A stretch of DNA of 64,000 nucleotides from an uncultured Bacteroidales bacterium. Lineage in GTDB: Bacteria > Bacteroidota > Bacteroidia > Bacteroidales > UBA932. Where the stretch lies: NCBI GenBank assembly GCA_944325445.1, contig CALVAG010000002.1, positions 124,001 through 188,000 of the forward strand. Direction: 5' to 3'. Below are positions 43,678-53,356 of the stretch, piece after piece (the stretch's first letter is position 1; each line of letters begins with the position of its first letter). Both the position numbers and the translations under genes were made by a program. Below the pieces are notes generated by a model. The model did not search any database, was not told where the DNA came from, and saw nothing but the letters and a program-made list of their open reading frames with translations.

Positions 43678-44073
43678 ATGACTGATCCAATAGCAGATTT
43701 TTTGACAAGAATCCGTAATGCTTCGGCAGTAGGTCACAAGACTGTGGAGATTCCTGCATCAAAAATGAAATTAGAGATGACCCGCGTGTTGCATGAGAAA
43801 GGGTACATCCTGAGTTACAAACTCATTGAAAGCAAGCCTTTCAATATCATCAAGATCGCTCTCAAGTACCATCCTGAGACAAAAAAGGCTGCAATCAAGA
43901 AATTGATACGTATAAGTAAACCGGGTTTGAGAAGATACAGCAGCGTAGAGGATATGCCTCGCGTCTTGAACGGGCTCGGTATAGCTATTCTCTCTACTTC
44001 CAAAGGTATAATTACCGATAAGGAGGCGAAAACGCTCAATGTGGGCGGTGAGATTTTGTGCTATGTTTATTAG
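43678..44073 (+). CDS. rpsH: 30S ribosomal protein S8
   Basis: 131 residues. Begins [16 protein letters not shown] and ends GGEILCYVY, with the rRNA-binding [12 protein letters not shown] loop near the C-terminus. In E. coli S8 represses translation of the spc operon; no equivalent binding site was identified here. Confidence 0.98.
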   Translation: MTDPIADFLTRIRNASAVGHKTVEIPASKMKLEMTRVLHEKGYILSYKLIESKPFNIIKIALKYHPETKKAAIKKLIRISKPGLRRYSSVEDMPRVLNGLGIAILSTSKGIITDKEAKTLNVGGEILCYVY

Positions 44074-44097
44074 TAGTAACTTAAAAAGTTTATTTAA

Positions 44098-44658
44098 ATG
44101 TCAAGAATAGGAAAATTACCTGTAAGCCTTCCGCAAGGTGTTACCGTTACGGTAGATAACGGAAACGTGGTTAAGGTTAAAGGCCCTCTCGGAGAATTGA
44201 GCCAGAAAGTGGACTCTGATATAAAAGTAAACGTAGAGGGAGGCGTAGTGACTGTTACCCGTCCTACAGATCAGCCGCGCCACCGTTCATTGCACGGACT
44301 TTACCGTGCGCTGATTCACAATATGGTTGAAGGTGTATCCAAAGGGTTCACCATCAAGCAGGAGTTGGTCGGTGTAGGTTACCGTGTAGAAGTAAAAGGC
44401 CAGATCTTGGAGTTCAGCCTCGGTTTTTCGCATGATATTCATTTCATGCTGCCTTCTGAAGTAAAGGCTGAGGCCGAGCCTGTTAAGAAAGGTGCTAATC
44501 CGATTTTAGTCTTGAAGAGCCATGACAAACAGTTGTTGGGAATGGTTGCAGCTAAAATCCGCTCATTGCGTAAACCTGAACCTTATAAGGGTAAAGGTAT
44601 CAAGTTTGTTGGTGAACAACTTCGTCGTAAAGCCGGCAAGTCGGCAGGCGCTAAATAA
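44098..44658 (+). CDS. rplF: 50S ribosomal protein L6
   Basis: 186 residues, two homologous beta-rich domains. Starts MSRIGKLPVSLPQGV, and the second domain ends with KIRSLRKPEPYKGKGIKFVG. Sits near the sarcin-ricin loop where elongation factors bind. Confidence 0.98.
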   Translation: MSRIGKLPVSLPQGVTVTVDNGNVVKVKGPLGELSQKVDSDIKVNVEGGVVTVTRPTDQPRHRSLHGLYRALIHNMVEGVSKGFTIKQELVGVGYRVEVKGQILEFSLGFSHDIHFMLPSEVKAEAEPVKKGANPILVLKSHDKQLLGMVAAKIRSLRKPEPYKGKGIKFVGEQLRRKAGKSAGAK

Positions 44659-44670
44659 TAATAGGAAGAT

Positions 44671-45033
44671 ATGGCTATAAGTAAGATAGAAAGAAGACAA
44701 AGAATACGTTACCGTATTCGCAAGGTTGTAAACGGAACGGCTCAAAGACCGAGAATGAGCGTATTCAGAAGCAACAAACAGATTTACGTTCAGTTTATAG
44801 ATGATGTAAATGCTGTAACATTGGCCGCTGCCTCTTCACTGGAGAAGGCTGTAGCGGAGCAGACAAAAGGCAAGACAAATATGGAGGTAGCTGCAATGGT
44901 AGGCAAACTTGCCGCAGAGCGTGCTATCGCCAAGGGAATCTCTGAAGTATCATTCGACAGAGGAGGTTACCTCTATCATGGAAGAGTAAAAAGTTTAGCG
45001 GATGCCGCTCGCGAGGGTGGACTTAAATTCTAG
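44671..45033 (+). CDS. rplR: 50S ribosomal protein L18
   Basis: 120 residues. [20 protein letters not shown] at the N-terminus and [20 protein letters not shown] near the end are standard. Binds 5S rRNA with L5. Its stop codon TAG (45031-45033) lies 5 nt ahead of the rpsE ATG. Confidence 0.98.
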   Translation: MAISKIERRQRIRYRIRKVVNGTAQRPRMSVFRSNKQIYVQFIDDVNAVTLAAASSLEKAVAEQTKGKTNMEVAAMVGKLAAERAIAKGISEVSFDRGGYLYHGRVKSLADAAREGGLKF

Positions 45034-45038
45034 TGGCT

Positions 45039-45557
45039 ATGGCAAACATGAATGTAAAAAAAGTTAAAACTACCGATTTGGAGTTAAAAGATAGACTTGT
45101 AGCTTTGAGAAGAGTTACAAAGGTGACAAAAGGTGGTCGTCACTTCAGTTTTGCGGCCATAGTTGTCGTAGGAGATGAAAAGGGTGTTGTAGGGTATGGC
45201 CTCGGTAAGGCAAATGAGGTTACTACCGCAATATCGAAAGGAATTGAAGATGCAAAGAAGAACCTTGTAAAAGTTCCTTTGAGCAAAACTACGATTCCTC
45301 ACGAGCAGGAGGCTAAATTCGGCGGCGCCAAAGTATTTATGAAACCGGCTGCACCGGGAACCGGAGTAAAGGCCGGAGGTGCCATGCGTGCAGTGTTCGA
45401 GTCTGTAGGCGTGAGCGACGTATTGGCTAAATCCAAAGGTTCTTCAAATCCTCACAATTTGGTAAAGGCGACTATTGCGGCTCTTGCCGAGATGAGAGAT
45501 GCCTATACCATTGCAGGTTTGAGAGGAATTCAAATGAACAGAGTCTTTAATGGTTAA
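45039..45557 (+). CDS. rpsE: 30S ribosomal protein S5
   Basis: 172 residues from ATG 45039; GTG 45033 is also in frame but overlaps the rplR stop. Runs: [40 protein letters not shown] and [20 protein letters not shown]5 shapes the mRNA entry channel and decoding accuracy. Confidence 0.97.
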   Translation: MANMNVKKVKTTDLELKDRLVALRRVTKVTKGGRHFSFAAIVVVGDEKGVVGYGLGKANEVTTAISKGIEDAKKNLVKVPLSKTTIPHEQEAKFGGAKVFMKPAAPGTGVKAGGAMRAVFESVGVSDVLAKSKGSSNPHNLVKATIAALAEMRDAYTIAGLRGIQMNRVFNG

Positions 45558-45570
45558 GGAGGTTTTTCAG

Positions 45571-45753
45571 ATGACAAAAGTTAGAATTACACAGATCAGA
45601 AGCAAGAACGGGTCTACAAAGAGGCAGAGAGCATGTCTGGCCTGCTTGGGTTTACACCGAATTAATCATAGTGTAGAACGCGAGTACACTCCTGTTGTAA
45701 AAGGAATGGCCGAGAAAGTTTTACATCTTGTTAAAATAGAGGAAATCAATTAG
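45571..45753 (+). CDS. rpmD: 50S ribosomal protein L30
   Basis: 60 residues from ATG 45571 (MTKVRITQIRSKNGS), the usual L30 length. An in-frame ATG at 45550 would overlap rpsE by 8 nt; AAGGAGG at 45555-45561 lies 9 nt before ATG 45571 and supports the later start. Confidence 0.95.
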   Translation: MTKVRITQIRSKNGSTKRQRACLACLGLHRINHSVEREYTPVVKGMAEKVLHLVKIEEIN

Positions 45754-45767
45754 TAACAGTAGGAGAA

Positions 45768-46214
45768 ATGAAATTACATACATTAAAACCTGCAAAAGGT
45801 GCAACAAAAAGAAGAAAAAGAGTCGGTCGCGGTGAAGGCTCAGGTCATGGCGGTACATCTACCCGTGGTATGAATGGAGCTAAATCGCGTTCGGGCTACT
45901 CTAAAAAGCTGGGTTTCGAAGGTGGTCAGATGCCTATCCAGAGAAGGTTGCCTAAATTCGGCTTCAACAACCCGGGCAGAGTAGAATACAAGGCTATTAA
46001 TGTCTCTGTTCTTCAAGCGTTGAGCGAGAAGAAAGGTTTAACGGATATAACAATAGACACTTTAATCGAGAACGGCCTTATATCGAACAAGGATTTGGTA
46101 AAGATTTTGGGCAACGGCGAACTTACTGCGAAATTGAATGTGACCGCCAACGCTTTCTCAAAATCTGCAATTGCCAAGATTGAGGCTGCGCAAGGTACTA
46201 CATCTGTAATCTAA
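45768..46214 (+). CDS. rplO: 50S ribosomal protein L15
   Basis: 148 residues. N-terminal glycine-rich tail (GRGEGSGHGGTSTRGMNG) and FEGGQMPIQRRLPKFGFNN are diagnostic. A late assembly protein of the large subunit. secY follows after 8 nt, as in most bacteria. Confidence 0.98.
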   Translation: MKLHTLKPAKGATKRRKRVGRGEGSGHGGTSTRGMNGAKSRSGYSKKLGFEGGQMPIQRRLPKFGFNNPGRVEYKAINVSVLQALSEKKGLTDITIDTLIENGLISNKDLVKILGNGELTAKLNVTANAFSKSAIAKIEAAQGTTSVI

Positions 46215-46222
46215 AGAGACTA

Positions 46223-47542
46223 ATGAAAAAATTGATAGAAACAATTAAAAATATCTTCAAAATTGAAGAGCTGCGCAAGAGAATCGTATATACTATTCTT
46301 CTTTTGATAGTATATAGGTTGGGCTGTTTCGTGGTTGTTCCTGGAATAGACCCTACGCAGCTTGCAAATTTGGAAGCACAGACTTCGGAGGGTCTTATGA
46401 GCCTTTTGAACATGTTCTCCGGAGGTGCTTTCGGAAATGCCTCGATCTTTGCGTTGGGAGTGATGCCATACATCTCCGCATCGATTGTGATTCAACTTTT
46501 GGGAATGATGATTCCATACTTCCAGAAACTGCAGCGCGAGGGTGAGAGCGGCAGAAGGAAGATGAATCAGATGACTCGTTATCTGACAATTGTGATTTTG
46601 GCTTTGCAGGGTCCCGCATATTTGACGAACCTTCATTCACAATTGCCGGCAGAAGCGTTTTTAATAAAAGGATTTTCTTTTAATCTATTTGCCACTATAG
46701 TTCTTATCGGCGGTACCATGTTCATAATGTGGCTGGGCGAACGTATTACAGACCGCGGCATTGGAAATGGAATCTCGCTCATCATTATGGTCGGTATTAT
46801 AGCGGAATTGCCTTACTCATTTGCGGCAGAGATAGGAACGAGGTTGAATCAGACGACGGGAGGCTTGCTTATGCTTATCGTAGAGTTGGTTCTTCTCTTC
46901 TTTGTCTTTGTAGCGACGATTGCGCTTGTTCAGGGTGTCAGAAAGATTCCCGTACAGTATGCCAAGAGAATTGTAGGAAACAAACAATATGGCGGGGTAC
47001 GTCAATACATTCCGCTCAAGATTAATGCGGCCGGAGTAATGCCGATAATCTTTGCGCAGGCTTTGATGCTTTTCCCTCTTATATTTGCAAGCTTTGATGC
47101 TACACGTGGATTAGCCGCTACGTTAGGTAACTATACAGGCTTCTGGTATAATTTCATATTTGCATTCCTGGTTGTTGTTTTCACTTACTTCTACACCGCA
47201 GTAACTGTAAACCCTACCATGATGGCAGAGGATATGAAGAAAAACGGCGGTTTTATTCCGGGAGTCAAGCCCGGCAAGAAGACTGCGGAATATCTCGATT
47301 CAATAATGTCTCGCATTACACTTCCGGGTTCAATATTCTTGGCCATAGTGGCGATTTTACCGGTTTTTGCAATGAAACTCGGTATCAACAACCAGTTTGC
47401 GCAATTCTATGGCGGTACGAGTTTGCTGATTCTTGTGGGTGTCGTACTTGACACATTGAAACAGATTGAGAGCTATTTATTGATGCGCCACTACGACGGC
47501 TTGATGAAGACTGGACGTCTGAGAGGCCGTTCGGGAATGTAA
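46223..47542 (+). CDS. secY: Protein translocase subunit SecY
   Basis: 439 residues with ten membrane segments, the channel of the Sec translocon. Characteristic runs: FNMFSGGAFGNASIFALGVMP-like plug region (MFSGGAFGNASIFALGVMPY), QREGESGRRKMNQMTRYLT, RIVGNKQYGGVRQYIPLKIN (a cytosolic loop that contacts SecA and ribosome) and MRHYDGLMKTGRLRGRSG at the C-terminus. Located within the spc operon as usual, between rplO and map. Confidence 0.97.
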   Translation: MKKLIETIKNIFKIEELRKRIVYTILLLIVYRLGCFVVVPGIDPTQLANLEAQTSEGLMSLLNMFSGGAFGNASIFALGVMPYISASIVIQLLGMMIPYFQKLQREGESGRRKMNQMTRYLTIVILALQGPAYLTNLHSQLPAEAFLIKGFSFNLFATIVLIGGTMFIMWLGERITDRGIGNGISLIIMVGIIAELPYSFAAEIGTRLNQTTGGLLMLIVELVLLFFVFVATIALVQGVRKIPVQYAKRIVGNKQYGGVRQYIPLKINAAGVMPIIFAQALMLFPLIFASFDATRGLAATLGNYTGFWYNFIFAFLVVVFTYFYTAVTVNPTMMAEDMKKNGGFIPGVKPGKKTAEYLDSIMSRITLPGSIFLAIVAILPVFAMKLGINNQFAQFYGGTSLLILVGVVLDTLKQIESYLLMRHYDGLMKTGRLRGRSGM

Positions 47543-47562
47543 TTTTTGATAGTTCATTTGAA

Positions 47563-48330
47563 ATGATAAGGTTAAAGACCGACGAAGAGATTGAGCTTCT
47601 CAAAGAGAATGCGATTTTGGTCTCCAAAACTTTAGCGGAGGTAGGCAAAGCAATCAGGCCCGGTGTCACTACCAGGGAGCTTAACGATCTTGCCGAAACC
47701 TATATCCGTGATAACGGAGCTGTTCCGGGCTTTTTGAACTATGAAGGTTTCCCCTATTCGCTGTGTATTTCAGTAAATGATACGGTGGTTCACGGATATC
47801 CGTCGGATTACGTATTGAAGGAGGGAGACCTGGTATCGGTAGATTGCGGTACGGTTTATAAGGGCTATAACGGAGATTCTGCCTACACTTTTCCCGTTGG
47901 GCAGATAAGCGAAGCGGATGCGAAACTTTTGGAGGTTACAAAAAAATCTCTCCGTATGGGGGCCCAAAAGGCTGTGGCCGGAAACAGAATAGGCGATATC
48001 GGCTGCACCATTCAGGATTTTTGTGAGTCCGAAGGGTTCTCTGTCGTACGTGAACTTGTTGGTCACGGAATCGGGAAAAGGCTCCATGAGAGCCCGGAAG
48101 TTCCGAACTACGGCAGACCCGGCCAAGGCAAAAAATTGACCGAAGGAATGGTGATTTGTATAGAACCTATGATAAATGCCGGAACCAGGCATGTCTATGT
48201 AGACGATAACGGCTGGTCTGTAAAGACCGTGGATGGGAAAAAATCCGCCCATTTCGAGTATATGGTCGCAATAAGACATAACGGCCCGCAAATCTTGACC
48301 ACATTTGAATATATTGAAAACATTAAGTAA
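47563..48330 (+). CDS. map: Methionine aminopeptidase, type I
   Basis: 255 residues. Removes the initiator Met from new proteins. Metal ligands: SVDCGTVYKGYNGDSAYTF (two Asp), VGHGIGKRLHESP (His), VICIEPM (Glu), and SAHFEYMVAI (Glu). No N-terminal zinc finger, as in typical bacterial enzymes. 20 nt after secY, 32 nt before infA. Confidence 0.97.
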   Translation: MIRLKTDEEIELLKENAILVSKTLAEVGKAIRPGVTTRELNDLAETYIRDNGAVPGFLNYEGFPYSLCISVNDTVVHGYPSDYVLKEGDLVSVDCGTVYKGYNGDSAYTFPVGQISEADAKLLEVTKKSLRMGAQKAVAGNRIGDIGCTIQDFCESEGFSVVRELVGHGIGKRLHESPEVPNYGRPGQGKKLTEGMVICIEPMINAGTRHVYVDDNGWSVKTVDGKKSAHFEYMVAIRHNGPQILTTFEYIENIK

Positions 48331-48362
48331 AAACTTACGATTAAATTAACAGGAGATTATTT

Positions 48363-48581
48363 ATGCCAAAACAACCGGCGATAGAGAAAGACGGAACAAT
48401 CATCGAAGCATTGTCCAATGCCATGTTCAGAGTGGAACTCGATAATGGCCATATACTTACCGCGCATATTTCCGGAAAAATGAGATTGCATTACATTCGT
48501 ATTTTGCCTGGAGATAAGGTTCGCGTAGAGATGTCTCCATATGATTTAACGAAAGGCAGGATTTCTTTCAGATACAAATAA
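48363..48581 (+). CDS. infA: Translation initiation factor IF-1
   Basis: 72 residues, single OB fold: [39 protein letters not shown] and [15 protein letters not shown]. Binds the A site of the 30S subunit during initiation. Placed between map and rpmJ, the common order in this phylum. Confidence 0.98.
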   Translation: MPKQPAIEKDGTIIEALSNAMFRVELDNGHILTAHISGKMRLHYIRILPGDKVRVEMSPYDLTKGRISFRYK

Positions 48582-48594
48582 AAACTATAATAAA

Positions 48595-48711
48595 ATGAGA
48601 GTAAAAGCATCCATAAAGAAGCGCAGCGAAGATTGCAAGATTGTAAAGCGCAAAGGTCGCGTTTATGTAATTTGCAAGAAGAATCCTAAATTCAAAATGC
48701 GTCAGGGATAA
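48595..48711 (+). CDS. rpmJ: 50S ribosomal protein L36
   Basis: 38 residues, read directly from the DNA: begins [20 protein letters not shown] and ends FKMRQG. The usual zinc ligands at positions 11, 14, 27 and 33 are Ser, Cys, Cys and Phe here, so only two remain; this is the zinc-free type. 13 nt after infA and 35 nt before rpsM. Confidence 0.96.
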   Translation: MRVKASIKKRSEDCKIVKRKGRVYVICKKNPKFKMRQG

Positions 48712-48746
48712 TATTAATTCGTAAACAAATAAAATAAAAAATAATT

Positions 48747-49124
48747 ATGGCACGTATAGCCGGAGTTGATTTACCAAAAAACAAACGTGGAGAGATAGGT
48801 TTGACCTATATCTTTGGAATTGGTCGCAGTTCTGCCAAAAAAATCCTTACCAAAAACGGCATAGACGTTAATATCAAGGTGCAAGATTGGACAGATGACC
48901 AAATCGCTGCAATAAGGGCGACCATTGCAGAAGAGTATAAAATAGAGGGCGAGCTTCGTTCTGCTATTCAGTTGAATATTAAACGATTGATGGATATCGG
49001 ATGCTACAGGGGAATTCGTCATCGTCTCGGACTTCCTGTAAGAGGACAGAGTACGAAGAACAATGCGCGTACCCGTAAAGGTAAAAAGAAAACCGTAGCT
49101 AATAAGAAGAAAGCAACCAAATAA
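48747..49124 (+). CDS. rpsM: 30S ribosomal protein S13
   Basis: 125 residues. [20 protein letters not shown] at the start and [20 protein letters not shown] towards a lysine-rich tail. Head protein contacting the P-site tRNA and the large subunit. First gene of the alpha-operon part (rpsM, rpsK, rpsD, rpoA, rplQ). Confidence 0.98.
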   Translation: MARIAGVDLPKNKRGEIGLTYIFGIGRSSAKKILTKNGIDVNIKVQDWTDDQIAAIRATIAEEYKIEGELRSAIQLNIKRLMDIGCYRGIRHRLGLPVRGQSTKNNARTRKGKKKTVANKKKATK

Positions 49125-49138
49125 TAGAACCTAAGATT

Positions 49139-49531
49139 ATGGCAAAGAAAACAGGATCATCCAATAAGAAGAGAGTTGTTAGGGTTGAAGCGTATGGCCA
49201 GGCTCATATATCATCGACTTTTAACAATGTAATTATCACTCTCACTAATGCTGAGGGTCAGGTTATAAGCTGGTCGTCTGCCGGAAAGATGGGCTTCAGG
49301 GGTTCTAAAAAGAACACTCCGTATGCTGCACAGGTTGCAGCTGCCGATTGTGCTAAGGTGGCTTATGATGCAGGTTTACGTAAGGTCAAGGCTTATGTCA
49401 AGGGGCCGGGCGCAGGCCGCGAGTCGGCGATTCGTACCATTCATGGTGCAGGTATCGAGGTAACCGAGATAATAGATGTTACTCCGCTTCCTCATAACGG
49501 TTGCAGACCAAAAGGTCGTCGTAGAGTATAA
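49139..49531 (+). CDS. rpsK: 30S ribosomal protein S11
   Basis: 130 residues. [39 protein letters not shown] and the C-terminal [17 protein letters not shown] ending (here [13 protein letters not shown]). Platform protein near the E site. Confidence 0.98.
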   Translation: MAKKTGSSNKKRVVRVEAYGQAHISSTFNNVIITLTNAEGQVISWSSAGKMGFRGSKKNTPYAAQVAAADCAKVAYDAGLRKVKAYVKGPGAGRESAIRTIHGAGIEVTEIIDVTPLPHNGCRPKGRRRV

Positions 49532-49559
49532 TTTTCCGATAATTTAAAATTAATTTACT

Positions 49560-50165
49560 ATGGCAAGATATACAGGGCCTTCTACAAAAATTGCCCGCAA
49601 ATTCGGTGAGCCTATATTTGGCCCAGATAAAAGTTTGGAACGCAAGAATTTTCCTCCGGGACAGCACGGATTGGCTAGAAAGAGAAAAAAATTGTCGGAG
49701 TATGGCGTTCAGTTAAAAGAGAAACAAAAAGTAAGATATACATATGGATTATTGGAGAAACAATTCCGTAATCTTTATGAAAAGGCTGCAAAAATGAAGG
49801 GTAAGACAGGTGAAAACCTTCTTATGCTGCTGGAATCCCGTCTCGACAATCTGGTTTTCAGAATGGGTATTGCACCTACACGTGCAGCTGCAAGACAACT
49901 CGTTTCGCACCGTCATATCGTGTTGAACGGAAAAGTCAACAATATTCCGTCTACACTGGTTAAGCCCGGCGAGATTGTCGGAGTACGCGAAAGATCCAAG
50001 AGCCTTGAGACAATTCAGGACTCTTTGGCAAGCAAGGCGAACAAGTATTCATGGTTGGAGTGGGACGCCAACACATTATCGGGAAAATTCCTCAATCTGC
50101 CCGACAGAACCGAGATTCCTGAGACCATTAATGAACAATTAATCGTAGAGTTGTACTCTAAATAG
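49560..50165 (+). CDS. rpsD: 30S ribosomal protein S4, zinc-free type
   Basis: 201 residues. N-terminus [20 protein letters not shown] lacks the Cys zinc site of some S4 proteins. Contains the S4 RNA-binding domain ([37 protein letters not shown]). Nucleates 30S assembly; in E. coli it represses this operon by binding the rpsM leader. Confidence 0.97.
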   Translation: MARYTGPSTKIARKFGEPIFGPDKSLERKNFPPGQHGLARKRKKLSEYGVQLKEKQKVRYTYGLLEKQFRNLYEKAAKMKGKTGENLLMLLESRLDNLVFRMGIAPTRAAARQLVSHRHIVLNGKVNNIPSTLVKPGEIVGVRERSKSLETIQDSLASKANKYSWLEWDANTLSGKFLNLPDRTEIPETINEQLIVELYSK

Positions 50166-50173
50166 TAGATAAA

Positions 50174-51166
50174 ATGGCAATATTAGCATTTCAAAAACCG
50201 GATAAGGTGGTGATGCTCGAGTCTACAGACACCTTTGGAAAGTTCGAATTCAGGCCTCTCGAGCCCGGATATGGAACTACCATAGGCAATGCCTTGAGAC
50301 GAATCCTGCTCTCATCACTTGAGGGGTTTGCAATAACCTCTATAAGAATTCAAGGAGTAGACCACGAATTTGCAACAATCCCCGGCGTTATAGAAAGCGT
50401 TGTAGATATTGTTCTTAACTTAAAGAAAGTTCGCTTCAAGAGAATGATCGAAAGCGAAGACAGCGAGGTAATAACAGTAAATATCAGCGGAAAGCAGGAG
50501 TTTACGGCAGAGGACATTTCAAAGAATCTCTCGTCGTTCAAAGTTCTCAATCCCGAGCTTCACATCTGTTCGATGGAGCCTTCTGTAAAATTGTCTATCG
50601 ATATGAGAATAGGCAAAGGCAGGGGTTATGTTCCGGCAGAAGAGAACAAGATCGACGGCGCTCCGTTCGGAACTATTCCCATCGATGCTATATTTACCCC
50701 TATAAAAAATGTGAAATATTCTGTAGACAACTGGCGTGTAGAGCAAAAGACCGATTACGAAAAGTTGGATATAGAGATTACCACAGACGGTTCGATTCAT
50801 CCGAAAGAGGCGCTTAAAGAGGCGGCCAAGATTCTTATCTACCACTTCATGCTCTTCTCGGACGAGAAGATAAGTTTAGAGACAACAAACGAGGTCGTAA
50901 GCAATGAACTCGATGAAGAATCATTGCGCATGCGTCATTTGCTGCTTACAAAACTTTCAGACATGGATTTGTCTGTAAGGGCTTTGAATTGTTTGAAAGC
51001 GGCTGATATAGAAACATTTGCCGACCTTGTTTCCCACCAGCGTTCAGAGCTCATGAAGTTCAGGAACTTTGGTAAAAAATCATTAACTGAAATAGATATG
51101 CTTATCGACAGACTCAAACTCTCTTTCGGTATGGATATCAGTAAGTACAATATCGAAAAAAAGTAA
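50174..51166 (+). CDS. rpoA: RNA polymerase alpha subunit
   Basis: 330 residues. N-terminal assembly domain ([34 protein letters not shown]) and C-terminal DNA/activator-binding domain ([39 protein letters not shown]) with a linker. 8 nt after rpsD and 6 nt before rplQ. Confidence 0.98.
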   Translation: MAILAFQKPDKVVMLESTDTFGKFEFRPLEPGYGTTIGNALRRILLSSLEGFAITSIRIQGVDHEFATIPGVIESVVDIVLNLKKVRFKRMIESEDSEVITVNISGKQEFTAEDISKNLSSFKVLNPELHICSMEPSVKLSIDMRIGKGRGYVPAEENKIDGAPFGTIPIDAIFTPIKNVKYSVDNWRVEQKTDYEKLDIEITTDGSIHPKEALKEAAKILIYHFMLFSDEKISLETTNEVVSNELDEESLRMRHLLLTKLSDMDLSVRALNCLKAADIETFADLVSHQRSELMKFRNFGKKSLTEIDMLIDRLKLSFGMDISKYNIEKK

Positions 51167-51172
51167 TAGAAA

Positions 51173-51730
51173 ATGAGACATAATAAGGCATTTAACCATT
51201 TAGGACGCAAGACGGGTCATCGTAAGGCCATGCTGGCCAATATGGCATCATCTCTTTTGCTTCATAAGCGTATAGAGACAACCTTGGCCAAGGCAAAGGC
51301 ATTGCGCGTATATGTTGAGCCGCTGATTACCAAATCAAAAGTAGACAGTACTCACTCACGTCGTATTGTGTTTAGCTATTTGAAACAAAAACAGGCTGTT
51401 ACAGAGCTGTTCCGTGTAATTGCTCCAAAGATTGCAGATCGTCCGGGCGGATATCTCCGTATTTTGAAGACAGGTTTCCGTGCAGGTGACGGTGCAGATA
51501 TGGCTTTGGTAGAGTTGGTAGACTTCAATGAGGCAGCTTTGGCTTCTACAACAAAGAAGGAGGAGGTTAAGAAACCTGCAACAAGAAGAAGCAGAGCCAA
51601 GAAAGCGGCTCCGAAGGCAGAAGAGGCCAAGGCAGAGGCTAAGGTAGAGGAAGCTAAGGCGGAAGAACCGAAAGCGGAGTCTAAACCTGCAGCTGAAGCG
51701 CCTGCTGCTGAAGAGCAGAAAGAGAACTAA
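51173..51730 (+). CDS. rplQ: 50S ribosomal protein L17 with long charged C-terminal tail
   Basis: 185 residues. Residues 1-120 are standard L17 ([31 protein letters not shown], [20 protein letters not shown]). Residues about 126-185 form an Ala/Lys/Glu-rich low-complexity tail built from repeats of the type EEAKAEA, absent in E. coli L17 (127 residues). Such tails are known in this phylum and probably extend on the ribosome surface. Last gene of the operon. Confidence 0.97.
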   Translation: MRHNKAFNHLGRKTGHRKAMLANMASSLLLHKRIETTLAKAKALRVYVEPLITKSKVDSTHSRRIVFSYLKQKQAVTELFRVIAPKIADRPGGYLRILKTGFRAGDGADMALVELVDFNEAALASTTKKEEVKKPATRRSRAKKAAPKAEEAKAEAKVEEAKAEEPKAESKPAAEAPAAEEQKEN

Positions 51731-51750
51731 CATACAACTATTCCTTGGAG

Positions 51751-51779
51751 ACGGACGGGTTTTCCTGTCCGTTTTTTTT
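51751..51779 (+). terminator. Intrinsic terminator of the ribosomal operon
   Basis: ACGGACGGG (51751-51759), loop TTTT, CCTGTCCGT (51764-51772; one G-T pair), then a run of T to 51779. Confidence 0.9.
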
Positions 51780-51782
51780 ATT

Positions 51783-51790
51783 TAAATTTG
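51783..51790 (+). promoter_or_regulatory. Candidate -7 element for DUF4153 gene
   Basis: TAAATTTG matches TAnnTTTG; the -33 position would fall inside the terminator loop (TTTT 51760-51763). Predicted start near 51796, 20 nt before the ATG. Confidence 0.35.
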
Positions 51791-51815
51791 GCAGCAATAT
51801 CAAACTGCCCGATTC

Positions 51816-53351
51816 ATGATAAAAAAATTGAAAAGATTCCTGCCCGATATAGCCGGGGCCGCGGGGGTCTCGCCGGTAGAAATATTCGTCATACTTCTTT
51901 TTTCAGTATATGCCGTTTTGATGGTAGAGGGAGTGGCAGACGGCGACAGGGGCTATCTTGCGCTATATCCGCTCTCCTTATCGCTCTCATTTCTCTTTAA
52001 TCTGTGGTTCAGAGGGAAGAGGCTGCGGTTTATCTACTTTCTTTCGGCTCTGTTGCCTCTTTCCATGGCAGGCTGCGACCTTTCCGGTTTTGTGGACTCC
52101 GTTGCATATCCGGTATCGCTCATGTTGTGTATTTTAATGATTTTTGCCTCCAAATGGAGAAGAGACAATATCCGGTATGTGAAAGAGGGGCTCTTTTATG
52201 TCAAAAACTGCGTATCGGCTCTTATTATTGCAGGCATGACGTTCGGGCTTACAGTTGCCATTTATTTTTCTGTCAGATACATATTTCCGGTGCAGGGGCT
52301 CTCCGATGCGGAATCTGCCGGCAATATGGCGAATGCCGTGCTCTATTTTCTGATTTTTTCGTTTATGATGCTTTGTCCGCTGCTCTTTCTGATATTCAAC
52401 CGCTCGGAAAAGGGAGCATGGAGTTCGGGAAGATTGGATGAAATAGCGGTGAACTATGTGGTTACTCCGGCCCTGCTTCTCTATACCTGCATATTGTATA
52501 TCTATTTTGCAAAGATTCTCTTTACATGGTCGCTGCCCAAAGGCGGCATTGCCTATATGGTTTTTGCATTTACGATTATCGCGATTCTTTCCCAGGCATT
52601 GCGGCTGACCTTGAAAGGGAAGGGAACCTTTGAGTGGTTTTACGGGAATTTCTGCGTCATATCGCTGCCGGCACTTGCAATGTTCTGGATAGGGGTCTGG
52701 TACAGGATAGCCGAATACGGGTTTACCCAGGCGAGGGTATATCTTGTCGTCTGCGGAACCATCATGACCGTCACTGTCTTGCTTTCACTCTCCAGACGTT
52801 TCGGAAAATATGTATATGCGAATCTTCTTGCCATAATTCTTTTTGCACTGTTTACCTATGTTCCGGGTATAAGCGCGGAGGATATCGAGCGCCGTTCCCA
52901 AATGAACCGCTCCCTTTCCGCCGATAACGGTGCAGTTTTGGCTGAAGAGGAGACTGTAGTTACGGACGCCCCGTGGCTCTATATTGTTCCAAAGGGCGAA
53001 GCCGTGGACCTCGAGGGCTATTCTTCGCTTTACAAAATTTCCGACGCAGAGTCAGATGGAGGGTATTTTGTCCCGTATGGCTCCTCTGCCGGCGATACGC
53101 TTCGTCTGATATCTCCATCAGGGGAGACGCTTCTGAATATGAGCTACGGCAATTTCCTCTCCGTCCAACTGAAGAAGGCCGGGCTAAGCGGAAAGAGTCC
53201 GGATGATTCTCTTGCAATGCGCGGAAGCGAACTGCTTGTCTACGATTTCGGAGAGGGGCGTATTCTTTTCAATATGCTTATATTGGAAAGGGAGAGGGAT
53301 TCGATGTTGAAGGTGAATACCGTCGCCGCAGATCTTTTCCTTTGCCGGTAG
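51816..53351 (+). CDS. DUF4153 family integral membrane protein
   Basis: 511 residues. Residues about 20-350 contain around eleven hydrophobic segments; the C-terminal 150 residues are soluble (beta-rich, SLYKISDAESDGGYFVPYG). The layout and the RRDNIRYVKEGLFYVKNCVSALIIAG region match DUF4153, an inner membrane family of unknown function common in Bacteroidota. It stands alone, convergent with the GSCFA gene 5 nt downstream. Confidence 0.8.
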   Translation: MIKKLKRFLPDIAGAAGVSPVEIFVILLFSVYAVLMVEGVADGDRGYLALYPLSLSLSFLFNLWFRGKRLRFIYFLSALLPLSMAGCDLSGFVDSVAYPVSLMLCILMIFASKWRRDNIRYVKEGLFYVKNCVSALIIAGMTFGLTVAIYFSVRYIFPVQGLSDAESAGNMANAVLYFLIFSFMMLCPLLFLIFNRSEKGAWSSGRLDEIAVNYVVTPALLLYTCILYIYFAKILFTWSLPKGGIAYMVFAFTIIAILSQALRLTLKGKGTFEWFYGNFCVISLPALAMFWIGVWYRIAEYGFTQARVYLVVCGTIMTVTVLLSLSRRFGKYVYANLLAIILFALFTYVPGISAEDIERRSQMNRSLSADNGAVLAEEETVVTDAPWLYIVPKGEAVDLEGYSSLYKISDAESDGGYFVPYGSSAGDTLRLISPSGETLLNMSYGNFLSVQLKKAGLSGKSPDDSLAMRGSELLVYDFGEGRILFNMLILERERDSMLKVNTVAADLFLCR

Positions 53352-53356
53352 CGCCG

